This document shows, piece by piece, positions 16,479 through 26,180 of a stretch of DNA of 64,000 bases; positions within the stretch are counted from its first letter, which is position 1; the number at the start of each line of letters is the position of its first letter. The notes under the pieces were generated by a model that searched no databases, was not told the DNA's origin, and saw only the letters and a list, made by a program, of their open reading frames with translations. Both the position numbers and the translations under genes were made by a program. Source of the DNA: Erythrobacteraceae bacterium (lineage in GTDB: Bacteria; Pseudomonadota; Alphaproteobacteria; Sphingomonadales; Sphingomonadaceae); NCBI GenBank assembly GCA_024642525.1, contig JAHEAX010000007.1:1-64000 (forward strand). Reading direction: 5' to 3'.

Positions 16479-19018
16479 GCGATATCATCCTTGGTGTAAG
16501 GCTTTTTCAGCACGGCCATTGCACCCTTTTCACCCAGTTCATCCGCCATTTCGCCATAGCCGGTGGCAAATGCAAACGGCACATTCAGGCTCCGCAGCTT
16601 CTGCGCGACAATGTCACTGGTTTCTTCACCCAGATTATAGTCAAGGATGGCCATTTGCGGCACGTCATCTTCGATCAGCCGCATCGCGCTTTTGACCGTG
16701 CTGGCCATGGTGACCGTTTCGATACCCAGCTGGCGCAGGCAATCTTCTGAATCCAGTGCGATGATCATGCTGTCTTCCACCAGCAGCACATGCTTCAGTT
16801 CGCCCGAAATAGTGCCATTGGCGCGTGGCTGCTCGTTATTCATTTTCTTCACCGCATCCGCGTCTACCATCGCCGTGGTGTAATGCGTCAGAAACCGGTT
16901 GGGAATGATGAATTCCGCCTGCACGCCGCCCAGCTTGTAATTGACCTTGGCATCGCCGCCCAATTCATAGGGAATGGACTTTTCGATGATGGTGGAACCA
17001 AAGCCGCGCCGTGTGGGTGGCTTGACCGGTGGCCCGCCCATTTCGTGCCATTCGATGACAAGATCGTCATGGATGTCGCGGCGCAGAATGATCGAAAGGG
17101 TGCCGCTGCTGTCGCATAGGCTGCCATATTTGGCCGAATTGGTCATCATTTCGTGCATGACGAGCGCGATGACGGTGTAGGCTTCCGGCGCGACCAGCAC
17201 ATCATCGCCGTTGACGACTATGCGGTCTTCCTTGCCTGTGAAAAACGCTTCTGCCTCTGCACCGATCAATTCTTTGAGCGGTGCGGGATTCCAGTTTTCA
17301 CGCGTGATATTGTCATGCGCCTTGGCCAGTGCAGAAACACGGCCGCCGATGAGGTCAATGAAACCGTCTACTTCGCTGGCTTCGGTCCGGGACTGGCTGA
17401 TCAACCCGCGGATAAGGTTGAGGATGTTGCGAACCCGGTGATTAAGTTCTGCAATCAGCAGTTCCTGCTGTTCCTTGGCCCGGCCAAGTTCCCGAACGGC
17501 ATCGTCCGTGACGCGCAGGATCACTTCCAGCAACGTGACGCGCAGGGATTCTGCGATCTGCATTTCTGCCTCGGTCCATTCCGCGCTCTGATCGTCGATC
17601 TGCTGCTGCCATGCGGCAAAGCTCTTGCGCGGAGACAGGCGCACTTCGCCGCCTGATTGCTGTTCGACCGGCTTTTCAGGGTTCCCGCCCCAGGTGACGG
17701 TCTGTTTCAGGGGCTTGCGCCACAGGACAAAATAATCTCGCGGACGGCGCGAGACAGGTATGATCAGGGCCCCTGCCACACGGTCTTTGAATGCGGATGC
17801 CGCGTCCAGACTTTTTGCAAGATGGGAATTGCCGATCACCGTGCTGGTGGCAGATGTATTCAGGCCCCGAACCAATGCCTGGAATTCAGCCTCGGTAGGG
17901 GCAACGCCTCGCGCTTGGTAATTGCCATCGACATAGGCGCTGGACCCGTCATGCGGGATGATACCGGCAATGGCCTGGCCCAGTGTAGGCAGGCTGTCGA
18001 CCAGCGAAACACCGCCAGCCAGCCGCGCCATAAGTCGGTCATGCAACTTGCGCCCATCATGCCAGATGGCAGATTTGCGTTCCGAAATTGTCCGGTCGAG
18101 CTGTAGGGAGAATATCTGCGAGAACAGTTCCGCACTGGTGCGTTGGGAATAGGGCAGAACGCGAGGTGTGCGATGATGGCACGCAAACAACCCCCACAGC
18201 TTGCCGCGGATGATGATCGAAATGGACAGTGACGCTGCAATGCCCATGTTTCGCAGATATTCGATATGCGCCGGCGAAACCGCGCGCAGGCTGCTGAGGC
18301 TGAGATCGAGCGGATGACCGTCAAAAGATACGGCAGGCTCGATCGGCACAGGCGTGGCTTCCACATCGCTGATGATGCGGAACAGGTTACGCAGATAGAG
18401 CGCGCGGGCCTGCGCGGGTATGTCGGATTTGGGGTAGCGAAGGTGAAGGAACGGTTCGAGATCGTTCTCGACCGCTTCGGCAATGACTTCGCCAGTGCCG
18501 TCAGTCTGGAATTTATAGACCATCACACGGTCGAAGCCGAGCAGGTCCTTCAGATGCCCGGCTGCCAACTGGCACAGCGTGCCTTCATCGGCCTGGCCTT
18601 CCAGATTGCCGATGAGTGGCCGCAGCGCGCGGGCGCTGTTGGTATATGATGCCTCGTCATGCGGCTCGAATTCGATGATTGTCCGCCCACCGATCGTGTG
18701 CAGGGCAACGTCCAGCAAATTGTCATCGTTGGCGAGTTTGACGCCGAACAGCCGTTCAACATCGTCCGGCCCGCTCAGCCGGCACAATGCCTGCTGCAAG
18801 GTGGCCAGCGCTTCGGGAAGCAAAATTTGGCTGAGCAACATCCCTGATTCAATCGGGGTGCTTGTCTTCAGAATTTCCGCTGCGTTCGCGGAATGATGGC
18901 TCACGATCCAGTCGCTATTGACAGCCAGCAGGCCGCCGAACGGCTGGATGGTGTTCAACTGGTGGATCGGTTCCCTGTCACACTGCGTGAGATCGGGTTT
19001 GGGGTCGTCTAGGCTCAT
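16448..19018 (-). CDS. bphP: Bacteriophytochrome sensor kinase (PAS2-GAF-PHY-HWE kinase-REC)
   Basis: An 856-residue red/far-red photoreceptor. The biliverdin-linking Cys is residue 13 in QCDREPIHQLNTIQPFG. The GAF domain has the DIP motif at 199-201 (YPKSDIPAQAR) and the chromophore-pocket His in VSPAHIEYLRNMG. The PHY tongue carries LSPRKSFAAW (PRxSF). The kinase is of the HWE type (IAELNHRVRNILNLIRGL), and a receiver domain follows at the C-terminus with Asp in AILDYNLG and Lys in LKKPY. The start at 19018 overlaps the heme oxygenase stop as ATGA, so chromophore maker and photoreceptor are translationally coupled. Downstream targets are not visible. Confidence 0.94.
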   Translation of the reverse strand: MSLDDPKPDLTQCDREPIHQLNTIQPFGGLLAVNSDWIVSHHSANAAEILKTSTPIESGMLLSQILLPEALATLQQALCRLSGPDDVERLFGVKLANDDNLLDVALHTIGGRTIIEFEPHDEASYTNSARALRPLIGNLEGQADEGTLCQLAAGHLKDLLGFDRVMVYKFQTDGTGEVIAEAVENDLEPFLHLRYPKSDIPAQARALYLRNLFRIISDVEATPVPIEPAVSFDGHPLDLSLSSLRAVSPAHIEYLRNMGIAASLSISIIIRGKLWGLFACHHRTPRVLPYSQRTSAELFSQIFSLQLDRTISERKSAIWHDGRKLHDRLMARLAGGVSLVDSLPTLGQAIAGIIPHDGSSAYVDGNYQARGVAPTEAEFQALVRGLNTSATSTVIGNSHLAKSLDAASAFKDRVAGALIIPVSRRPRDYFVLWRKPLKQTVTWGGNPEKPVEQQSGGEVRLSPRKSFAAWQQQIDDQSAEWTEAEMQIAESLRVTLLEVILRVTDDAVRELGRAKEQQELLIAELNHRVRNILNLIRGLISQSRTEASEVDGFIDLIGGRVSALAKAHDNITRENWNPAPLKELIGAEAEAFFTGKEDRIVVNGDDVLVAPEAYTVIALVMHEMMTNSAKYGSLCDSSGTLSIILRRDIHDDLVIEWHEMGGPPVKPPTRRGFGSTIIEKSIPYELGGDAKVNYKLGGVQAEFIIPNRFLTHYTTAMVDADAVKKMNNEQPRANGTISGELKHVLLVEDSMIIALDSEDCLRQLGIETVTMASTVKSAMRLIEDDVPQMAILDYNLGEETSDIVAQKLRSLNVPFAFATGYGEMADELGEKGAMAVLKKPYTKDDIAQLLANFKAG

Positions 19019-19578
19019 GCAGCGATTCTCGTCGGATAAATGGTCTTTGCCGCCTCGAAGCATTGGAAAACGGCATTGGCGCCGTTTGCTGCTTTGTCGA
19101 TCAGGGCGTCGGAAACTGGTTGTTCAAGCCGCGGTTTGAGCGCGGCCCAATATTCGGTCATGGCGGCATCTGCCAGAAAGGCGGTGGGCCAGTCGTGTGC
19201 GGAACTTTTGTGCATCCTCGCCAGCATCGCCCGGTTGCCCATGGATGATCCGCCCAGCGCCCAGGCAATGCCCAGCCAACCTGCATTGGCAGGAGGGGTG
19301 AAGGCGGGACAGTGGTCGGGCGATCTCGAACCAAGCGTGGCGAGGTCTGCCGCAATGAGGTCCGACTGTGCCGGCGGGCACATGTCTGCTGGCATATTTG
19401 CTGCGCACCACGCCTCTATCGGGCGGCGTGCAGCATATTGGATTGCAAGGAAATCGGAATATTCTGCCGGATCTGAAAGATCGAGTGTGCCAATAGAGGC
19501 GTCCAACCGGTCGTGCGCGGCTTTTGTCATGGTGCGCAGTGCGGACCGGAGGTTGTGGGTATCTGTAGCCTGCTTCAC
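19015..19578 (-). CDS. bphO: Biliverdin-producing heme oxygenase
   Basis: Opens heme to biliverdin, CO and iron, providing the chromophore for the phytochrome gene that follows with a 4-base overlap. It has 187 residues. The proximal heme ligand is expected at His22 in KAAHDRLD, and the distal-helix region is LGGSSMGNRAML, close to the family GSxLG. The GTG at 19578 has GGAGGGAATGA directly upstream and no better start is present. Sequence plus context make this call strong. Confidence 0.92.
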   Translation of the reverse strand: MKQATDTHNLRSALRTMTKAAHDRLDASIGTLDLSDPAEYSDFLAIQYAARRPIEAWCAANMPADMCPPAQSDLIAADLATLGSRSPDHCPAFTPPANAGWLGIAWALGGSSMGNRAMLARMHKSSAHDWPTAFLADAAMTEYWAALKPRLEQPVSDALIDKAANGANAVFQCFEAAKTIYPTRIAA

Positions 19579-19790
19579 TCATTCCCTCCGGACACAGGAT
19601 GGTCTGGAAAATTCGCTTTCCACACCAAACTGGCGTTCAACGGGGTGAGTGCAGATTGCACGGCACGTCTGGTATCCCGTAACTTCGTCCTCTATCAATC
19701 CACGAAGAGGCAGCTGTGTTCCCGAATATCTGCGGAAGCATCACAAAATCTGTTTCAAAGTCAGATATCTGCAAAAAGGGCGTGATTTTC

Positions 19791-20231
19791 ATGATTGCCG
19801 AAACGATTCAACTGGCGCTCGCGCCGGTCTTTGTACTGGTGGCGATAGGCAATATCATGAACCTGCTTTCCACCCGGCTGGGCCGCGTGGTGGACCGCAG
19901 CCGTCTGATGCAGACCCAGTATGGTTCCACTACCGGCGCGGAACATGATATTGTTGTGCTGGAAATCCGCTCGCTCGATCGGCGGATTTTGCTGATCGGC
20001 CGCGCCATATTGCTCCTGGTTCTCAGCGGCCTCACCATCGGGCTGACCGTTGTATTCCTTTTCGTGGGCGAACTGGTTCACAAGGACTTGCCACAAATGG
20101 CTGCTGCCGCTTTCATTGCGGCAATCGGTTTGCTGATGACGGCGCTGATGCTGTTCCTGCTGGAAACGCGCGAGGCATCTGCATCGCTGCGCATACCGGA
20201 GGATTATCTGGAGCTGCACCGGTCAATCTGA
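19791..20231 (+). CDS. DUF2721 membrane protein
   Basis: 146 residues with three hydrophobic segments (about 8-28, 70-95 and 100-125) and the DUF2721 pattern IQLALAPVFVLVAIGNIMNLLSTRLGRVVDRSR at the N-terminus. Function is unknown; family members are small integral membrane proteins. The ATG at 19791 lies 12-15 bases after an AAAGGG-like site, and the 25 residues added by the track ORF do not resemble the family. It diverges from the heme oxygenase gene with 212 bases between the starts; I see no convincing promoter there. Confidence 0.8.
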   Translation: MIAETIQLALAPVFVLVAIGNIMNLLSTRLGRVVDRSRLMQTQYGSTTGAEHDIVVLEIRSLDRRILLIGRAILLLVLSGLTIGLTVVFLFVGELVHKDLPQMAAAAFIAAIGLLMTALMLFLLETREASASLRIPEDYLELHRSI

Positions 20232-20246
20232 CCTGGGCAATGACGC

Positions 20247-20543
20247 CTATTTGAGCAGTTTCTGGCCCTGCTGCTTGATCGCGCCTGCAATCATCGGCTC
20301 GATAAAGCTCAGTGCCATTGGCAGGGCGATCTGGAAAACCAGCTGGTTCTCTTCAATATCGACCACGCCGTTCAGGTCCTGCCCCATGGCGCGCACTGTC
20401 ATGTTCATACGGTCGTCGCTCGGCCAGTCGGTCACGACTTCGGCCATGCCGCCAGGGATATGGTCTGCGATTTCATGACTGCGGCTGCGCAGGCGTTCGC
20501 GAACAGTATCGCGCGGAATGTCGAATGGCACGGCAACGCGCAT
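20247..20543 (-). CDS. Polyhydroxyalkanoate-granule-system family protein
   Basis: 98 residues. It begins MRVAVPFDIPRDTVRERL and ends ALSFIEPMIAGAIKQQGQKLL, matching the PHA_gran_rgn family, whose members were named for association with polyhydroxyalkanoate granules. No PHA synthase or phasin is nearby. The start overlaps the XpaC-like stop (TGATG), so it is the third gene of a telA-xpaC operon. A GTG three bases upstream could also serve. Confidence 0.75.
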   Translation of the reverse strand: MRVAVPFDIPRDTVRERLRSRSHEIADHIPGGMAEVVTDWPSDDRMNMTVRAMGQDLNGVVDIEENQLVFQIALPMALSFIEPMIAGAIKQQGQKLLK

Positions 20544-21301
20544 CACTTGGTATCCTTGGCAATGTCGGGCGACCCATCGGCGGCATCGCCATATTTATAA
20601 TCGAGGTAGCGGTGCTTGATGGCAAGATCGTCCAGCGCGCCATCGGCCAATTGGCGCGTCACGCTGTCGATTTCTGCGCTGATTTTTCCCAGCCCATCGG
20701 TCAATTGCTGGTCAGGCGTAGCGCCTGCGCGTTTTTCGCCTCGCAATTGGTGCGGCACCTTGCGGTAGGAATCGACCATTTCAGGCAGATGTTCACCCAC
20801 CAGCTTGCGCACTTCACGCGCGGCGGGGTGGCTTTGGTCAATTGCCTGCAATTGCAGGCCCAACGCATCAAGCTGGACGCCGATCTGGTCCACCAGCGTG
20901 ACTGCCGGCGGGGGTAGGGCGGGTCGCTGTGCTTCCAGCCACAATTCAGTGCGGCCCACCATCTGCGCGACATCGCCTTTGACCAGGTCGGCCCGCTTTG
21001 GCACCTTCATCTTGGGGAAGGCCGAAAAGCCCACTGTGGCGGCGATAATGGCCAGCATGGTCACCATCACACCGGTAAAGCCGATGCCGTCGATGATAAG
21101 GCCCGCCACCATCGCGGCAACCACAATGCCGCCGATTGCGAGCACGATCCGCTTCACCTTGCGCACGAAATGCTGCGTCTTGATTTCGGCCGAACCCCTG
21201 CCGATGGAAACACGGCGGTGCCTGCCCCCATCGCGGTTGTCGGCTAGCAAGCGCCTGCCATCGTTAAGCAGACGGTCGCTGTCTCTGGTCAGATCATTCA
21301 T
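20543..21301 (-). CDS. XpaC-like (5-bromo-4-chloroindolyl phosphate hydrolysis) family membrane protein
   Basis: 252 residues: a basic N-terminus, two membrane helices (about residues 55-100) and a soluble helical part with a heptad-like stretch (QIGVQLDALGLQLQAIDQ). The family is named after Bacillus XpaC and is usually encoded beside TelA, as here: telA ends 17 bases before this start. GGGACA lies upstream of the ATG at 21301. The biochemical role is not established; the pair is linked to tolerance of toxic anions and cell-envelope stress. Confidence 0.75.
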   Translation of the reverse strand: MNDLTRDSDRLLNDGRRLLADNRDGGRHRRVSIGRGSAEIKTQHFVRKVKRIVLAIGGIVVAAMVAGLIIDGIGFTGVMVTMLAIIAATVGFSAFPKMKVPKRADLVKGDVAQMVGRTELWLEAQRPALPPPAVTLVDQIGVQLDALGLQLQAIDQSHPAAREVRKLVGEHLPEMVDSYRKVPHQLRGEKRAGATPDQQLTDGLGKISAEIDSVTRQLADGALDDLAIKHRYLDYKYGDAADGSPDIAKDTK

Positions 21302-21317
21302 CAATATTGTCCCGCGA

Positions 21318-22538
21318 TCAGCCTTCAAGGCTCAACAACGGCGATTCCGTCACTTGCTTGGAAGCCTGTGCCTGGCCTTCTGCGCGCGCGATATAGCCCT
21401 TGGATTTCTGGACTTCGTCGGACAGCACGTCGACGGTCTGCTTCATGGACGAAAGGGCTTCCAGCTTGAACCGGTCAACTTCGTCCATCGTGTCGTAGAT
21501 GTTCTGGAAAGCGCGCTGCAATGTTTCCAGCGGAATGGTGGAACTGGCGGCTTGTTGGTGGATCTTGCCGGTCTGGTCACGCAGCATGGTGCTGGTGGAA
21601 TCGATAATGCCCGCGGTCGTTTCATTAAGCGCGGTAATCTGGCCCAAGACCAGCCGCTGGTTGGTCATTGCTTCGGCCACGGTCACGGCGGTGCGCAGTG
21701 CGCCCACAGTGGTGGTGCTGGCGCGGTCGACACCCTTCACCAGTTCGACATTGTTCTTCTTCACAAGGTCCAGCGCGAGATAGCCTTGCACGCTGACAGC
21801 CATCTGGGTCAGCAGGTCCTGCGTGCGCTGGCGGACATAGAACAGGGCGGTTTCACGCACTGCCTTGGCCTTCATCGGATCGGTCGCATCCAGTTCCAGC
21901 GCCTTTTCTTCGAGCTTTTCATCAAGGCTTTTGGAAATGACGATCATCTGTTCCAGGTTGCCCATGGCTTCCCACAGTTTCTGGCGTTCCACGTCGATCG
22001 CGGCATTGTCCATAATCAGCTCGTCCTTGCCCGAAGACAGGTTGCCTAGGATGGACTGGATATGCGTTTGCGCGCTTTGATAGCTGCGGAAATAATTGGT
22101 CAGCTTGTTGCCGAACGGGATGATGCCCAGAATCTTCCTCGGGCCGGACAATTTACCCCGCTTCCCGGGGTCGAGATCTTCGACCACGCGGCGCAGTTCC
22201 GCCAGATCGGCGCCTACACCTTCATCCTTGTCCATTGCGCGTATTGGCCGGTCGAGGAAGCGATTGGACATTTGCGCGGCAGCAGCAATTTCCTTGCGGC
22301 CCATGTTGGTCAACTGATCGACCTTCTGGCCAAATTCGGGGGAATTGGCATCCTGCGCGATCAGGTCTGCAACAAAGGATTCGACCTTTGTCTGCAGCTT
22401 GGACTGGATTTCCTCGGAGACCGGAACAAGCCCTGCGGCCTTTTCTGCGGCAACCTGGGGCACCGGATCGGGCGCAGTCAGCTCCAGATCGATCGCGGTT
22501 GCTGTCCGTGTTTCGCCATTGTTCTGGGGTGCGCTCAT
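21318..22538 (-). CDS. telA: TelA-family toxic anion resistance protein
   Basis: A 406-residue soluble, mostly helical protein. Conserved stretches include GLVPVSEEIQSKLQTKVESF near the N-terminus, FGNKLTNYFRSYQSAQTHIQSIL in the middle and SSTIPLETLQRAFQNIYDTMDEVDRFK near the end. It contains long coiled-coil-like segments. TelA/KlaA proteins are associated with tellurite and other anion tolerance; the mechanism is not known. First gene of a three-gene operon with XpaC-like and PHA-granule-like proteins, behind a good sigma-70 promoter at 22598-22626. Confidence 0.88.
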   Translation of the reverse strand: MSAPQNNGETRTATAIDLELTAPDPVPQVAAEKAAGLVPVSEEIQSKLQTKVESFVADLIAQDANSPEFGQKVDQLTNMGRKEIAAAAQMSNRFLDRPIRAMDKDEGVGADLAELRRVVEDLDPGKRGKLSGPRKILGIIPFGNKLTNYFRSYQSAQTHIQSILGNLSSGKDELIMDNAAIDVERQKLWEAMGNLEQMIVISKSLDEKLEEKALELDATDPMKAKAVRETALFYVRQRTQDLLTQMAVSVQGYLALDLVKKNNVELVKGVDRASTTTVGALRTAVTVAEAMTNQRLVLGQITALNETTAGIIDSTSTMLRDQTGKIHQQAASSTIPLETLQRAFQNIYDTMDEVDRFKLEALSSMKQTVDVLSDEVQKSKGYIARAEGQAQASKQVTESPLLSLEG

Positions 22539-22597
22539 CGATTGTGACCAATTCCTGTTCGCCTGCCTTGATGCAGGTGTGATTGACTATAGCTACT

Positions 22598-22626
22598 GTA
22601 TTAAGGTCATAAGACACGAAGTTCAA
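22598..22626 (-). promoter_or_regulatory. Sigma-70 type promoter of the telA operon
   Basis: On the minus strand TTGAAC (22626-22621) and TAATAC (22603-22598) are separated by 17 bases, about 60 bases before the telA ATG. A CCTGC/GCAGG hairpin follows in the leader near 22560-22577. Confidence 0.6.
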
Positions 22627-22722
22627 GATTTTTGCCTCATGCCATGTACTTCGTCCATCCTTTCATCTGAAAAAGAAGCAGGCTAACAGCGGCACCAAGA
22701 CTGAAACAGGGCAATAGACAAG

Positions 22723-24243
22723 ATGACAGATGACACACCGGTTGTGACCGCACGGCCAGACACCCAATCCTTTGGCTGGGTGGTGCTGAGCTGGCGTAGA
22801 TGGTGGCGCGATGCTGTCATCGGCACGGTCGATCAGGCTGCCGTTATCGAAAAGCGCCACGAAGACGGCGCAATGTCATCCCGTTATATGTTCATGATCG
22901 CCATGTCAGGCGGCATCGCCATTCTTGGCCTGCTGCTGTCGTCCCCTGCCGTGGTCATCGGTGCCATGCTCCTGTCTCCGTTGATGGGGCCGATCATGGG
23001 GCTGGGGTTCGCCATGGCAATTGGCGATTATTCGTGGATGCGCCAGTCGGCAAAATCGCTGGCATATGGGTCGCTGATGGCGGTCGCGCTGTGCGCCTTT
23101 GTCGTATTCATGTCGCCATTGCAGACAGTTACTTCCGAAATTGCCGCGCGCACCCGGCCCAATCTGTTCGATCTGCTGGTGGCGCTGTTTTCCGCTTTGG
23201 CCGGCGCCTATGCGATGATCCGCGGGCGCGAAGGCACCATTGTCGGCGTGGCCATTGCCACCGCCTTGATGCCGCCGCTGGCCGTCGTAGGTTTCGGCAT
23301 CGCCACGTTCAACTGGACCGTGTTTTCAGGCGCGCTGCTGCTGTTTTTCACCAACTTGATGACCATTGCGCTGACCGCAGCAGTCATGGCGCGTATCTAC
23401 GGTTTTCGCACAACCCTGAGCGACCGGCAAACCCAGTTCCAGAACATCGTGATTGTCGTCTCCTTCGTCGCGCTGGCTGTGCCTCTGGGCTATTCGCTGC
23501 GCACCATCGCGTGGGAAGCCAACGCATCGCGGCAGGTGCAGGCACAGTTGATGAACGAATTTGACGGCAGGGCTCGTATTTCGCAGCTCGATATCAATTT
23601 CGATGCCGATCCGATCGAGGTTTCTGCCACGGTTTTGACCCCGGGCCTGATCGATGATGCCGAACAGCGCGGTGCACGCGCAATGGGGAGGATATTGAAA
23701 GAACCGATCAGCCTTACCCTGACGCAGTACCAGGTCGGCACCAGCAAATCCGCTGCCGAAGAAGCGCAGCTTGCGGCAGCTTCCCAGCAGGAAGAAGTGG
23801 CCAATGAACGCGCCAACGAGCTGGCAAGCAGGCTCGCATTGCTGGCCGGGGTGACCGAGGATGAAGTGCTCGTCGACCGTCAGCGGCGCCATGCGCGGGT
23901 CAAGGCAAAGGTTTTGCCAGGTGCCACGCTTGCCGCCTATCGGGATCTGGAAAAGCGTATCACCGTGACAGAGCCTGACTGGCAGATTGAACTGGTCCCG
24001 CCTTCTCTGCCATTGCCATCGCTGCCGATGAACAATGGCGAACCGACCGAAGCAGGGCTTGAGAACATGGCGCTGGTGTCATGGGCGGCAAGCCGCCTCG
24101 ACACCAAGATCAGACTGGCCGGCCCTGCGGATGCTGTCGAGAAAGCGCGCGCCATTATCGTCGGTGATGATGATGATGTTGCGATTGAAACGGAAACACG
24201 CAGCGGTAACCTCACCGTCGGATGGGTAAGGCCGGGCGAATAA
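22723..24243 (+). CDS. DUF389 multi-pass membrane protein
   Basis: 506 residues. The DUF389 core spans about residues 45-260, with helices MFMIAMSGGIAILGLLLSS, AVVIGAMLLSPLMGPIMGLG and TIVGVAIATALMPPLAVVGFG. A soluble C-terminal half follows with a BON-like mix of strands and helices. Function is unknown; some homologues carry the TIGR00341 label. It stands alone, divergent from telA with 184 bases between the starts. Confidence 0.83.
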   Translation: MTDDTPVVTARPDTQSFGWVVLSWRRWWRDAVIGTVDQAAVIEKRHEDGAMSSRYMFMIAMSGGIAILGLLLSSPAVVIGAMLLSPLMGPIMGLGFAMAIGDYSWMRQSAKSLAYGSLMAVALCAFVVFMSPLQTVTSEIAARTRPNLFDLLVALFSALAGAYAMIRGREGTIVGVAIATALMPPLAVVGFGIATFNWTVFSGALLLFFTNLMTIALTAAVMARIYGFRTTLSDRQTQFQNIVIVVSFVALAVPLGYSLRTIAWEANASRQVQAQLMNEFDGRARISQLDINFDADPIEVSATVLTPGLIDDAEQRGARAMGRILKEPISLTLTQYQVGTSKSAAEEAQLAAASQQEEVANERANELASRLALLAGVTEDEVLVDRQRRHARVKAKVLPGATLAAYRDLEKRITVTEPDWQIELVPPSLPLPSLPMNNGEPTEAGLENMALVSWAASRLDTKIRLAGPADAVEKARAIIVGDDDDVAIETETRSGNLTVGWVRPGE

Positions 24244-24298
24244 CCGCGCCGCCTGTGCGGACCGGCTTTGTTTAATTATCGGCGCCTTTAATGGCCTG

Positions 24299-26053
24299 TC
24301 AGGCAGCGACGGGCAGTTCCAGCGGCTGGATGTCACCTGACAAATAAAGGCGCTTTGCCTTCGCGCGGCTGAGCTTGCCGGAACTGGTCCGGGGCAGGCT
24401 GCGCGGCGGAACCAGTTCCACGACGCAGTTCATGCCGGTGATGGAACGAACCTTGTCGCGGATCTGTTCGTGCAGCTTCATGCGTTCTTCAGGGTCCGAT
24501 ACGCGGCAGTGCACCAGCACTGCCGGTGCTTCTTCGCCATTTTCGGTTTCCACACTGAAGGCGGCAATATCGCCGTGGTTGAAGCCGGGCAGCTGTTCCA
24601 CGGCCCATTCGATATCCTGTGGCCAGTGGTTCTTGCCATTGATGATGATCATGTCCTTGGCGCGGCCGACAATGAACAGGTAGCCATCGGCCATATAGCC
24701 CATGTCGCCTGTATCCAGCCAGCCATCGACCAGGCATTCCTCGGTAGCTTCCGGATTGCGGAAATAGGAATGCATGACGCTTGTGCCGCGGCACCAGACC
24801 TTGCCGATCTGATGGTCTTTTTTCACGCTGTCCTTGGGGCCGCGGATGACCACTTCCATGCCGGGGATCGGCTTGCCGCAATTGACAATGGCACGGTAAC
24901 GGGCCGGTCGCGACAGGTCGCGCGGGGTGCCGGACAGCTTTTCTTCTTCCACCAGTTCCACCTTGATGCCTTCACGTGGCGGCATGACGGTGACTGCAAG
25001 GGTTGCCTCGGCAAGGCCGTAGCTGGGGGTAAAAGCGTTGGCCTTGAAACCTGCTTCGGCGAAGGAATTGACGAAATGCTGCATCACGTCGGGCCGGATC
25101 ATGTCGGCACCATTGCCTGCCGTGCGCCAGCGAGAAAGGTCGAAACGTTCGGCCACATGGCTCTGGCTGGAAATGCGGCGGGCGCAAATGTCATAGCCGA
25201 AAGTCGGCGAATAGCTGAGCGTGGTGCCTTCGTTGCGGCTGATAAGATCGAGCCACGCCAGCGGACGGCGGGCGAAATGTTCGGTTTTCAGATAATCAGC
25301 CGAAACCTGGTTGGAAATCAGCGACAGGAAGCAGCCGACCAGTCCCATGTCATGATACCAGGGCAGCCAGCTGACCACGCGGTCGTTGCTGCCGATATCC
25401 ATCGAAATGGCATGGCCTGCCAGATTATCCAGCAGTGCGCGGTGGGTCACGGCCACTCCGGTGGGGAAGCGGGTGGAGCCGCTTGAATATTGGAGATAGC
25501 AGATATCGTCCGGCTCGGGCGGGGTAAGCTCGCATTCCGGCGCATCCAGCGCGGCAAAGCTGACCCAATCCATGCCTTCGCAGCCCTGGCGTGCAGCCGC
25601 TGCTGCCGCCATTTCCGAAATTTCTGCCGGATAGAGCAATAATTTGGGGTCGGAACTTTCCAGCTGGACTGCCAGCTGGTCAATATAGCTGTCCTTTCCG
25701 CCAAAAGTGGTGGGCAGCGGCAATGGCACGGGCCATGCGCCTGCATAGACAGCGCCGCAGAACAGCGCGGCAAATTCGGGGCCGGTTTCGGCCACCAGCG
25801 CAACGCGGTCTTCCCTGCCGATGCCTGCTGCCACCAGCCGCTTTGCCATCGCCAATGCGTCTTCGCGCATTTCCGTGAAGGTATAGGCGCGTTCCAGGGT
25901 GCCACGCATATCGTGGAAATTCAGACCCTTCGCGCTTCTGGCGGCATAATCCACCGCATCGGTAAACGTCGCAAAATCCGACCGGCGGCGCGGCAGGGGG
26001 CAATCGTTTGGCGTTGGTTTCAACGCCTGAGGCGTAACTGTGGCATCGGTCAT
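24299..26053 (-). CDS. Fatty acyl-AMP ligase (FAAL/FadD32-like)
   Basis: 584-residue adenylate-forming enzyme of the ANL superfamily. The A3 core YLQYSSGSTRFPTGVAVTH, written here in part as SSGSTRFPTG, is intact. DTGDMGYMADGYLFIVGRAKD gives the A8 hinge region, and the A10 lysine lies in RTSSGKLSRAKAKRL. The insertion pattern and FGGKDSYIDQLAVQL segment are those of FAALs, which load fatty acids onto carrier proteins through the acyl-AMP, rather than of CoA ligases. No polyketide or peptide synthase gene lies beside it, so the acceptor is unknown. The ribosome site at the chosen ATG is weak. Confidence 0.85.
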   Translation of the reverse strand: MTDATVTPQALKPTPNDCPLPRRRSDFATFTDAVDYAARSAKGLNFHDMRGTLERAYTFTEMREDALAMAKRLVAAGIGREDRVALVAETGPEFAALFCGAVYAGAWPVPLPLPTTFGGKDSYIDQLAVQLESSDPKLLLYPAEISEMAAAAAARQGCEGMDWVSFAALDAPECELTPPEPDDICYLQYSSGSTRFPTGVAVTHRALLDNLAGHAISMDIGSNDRVVSWLPWYHDMGLVGCFLSLISNQVSADYLKTEHFARRPLAWLDLISRNEGTTLSYSPTFGYDICARRISSQSHVAERFDLSRWRTAGNGADMIRPDVMQHFVNSFAEAGFKANAFTPSYGLAEATLAVTVMPPREGIKVELVEEEKLSGTPRDLSRPARYRAIVNCGKPIPGMEVVIRGPKDSVKKDHQIGKVWCRGTSVMHSYFRNPEATEECLVDGWLDTGDMGYMADGYLFIVGRAKDMIIINGKNHWPQDIEWAVEQLPGFNHGDIAAFSVETENGEEAPAVLVHCRVSDPEERMKLHEQIRDKVRSITGMNCVVELVPPRSLPRTSSGKLSRAKAKRLYLSGDIQPLELPVAA

Positions 26054-26180
26054 ATTATTTTACGAAACCCGTCATCTACGCGCTTTCAGGGCGCTTCCAT
26101 ACCATTTGGCAATGCTGAAATGCGACCAGCAGCATTGCAAACTTTCCCATTTCATACAGACTGTGGCACGAATAAGGCCA

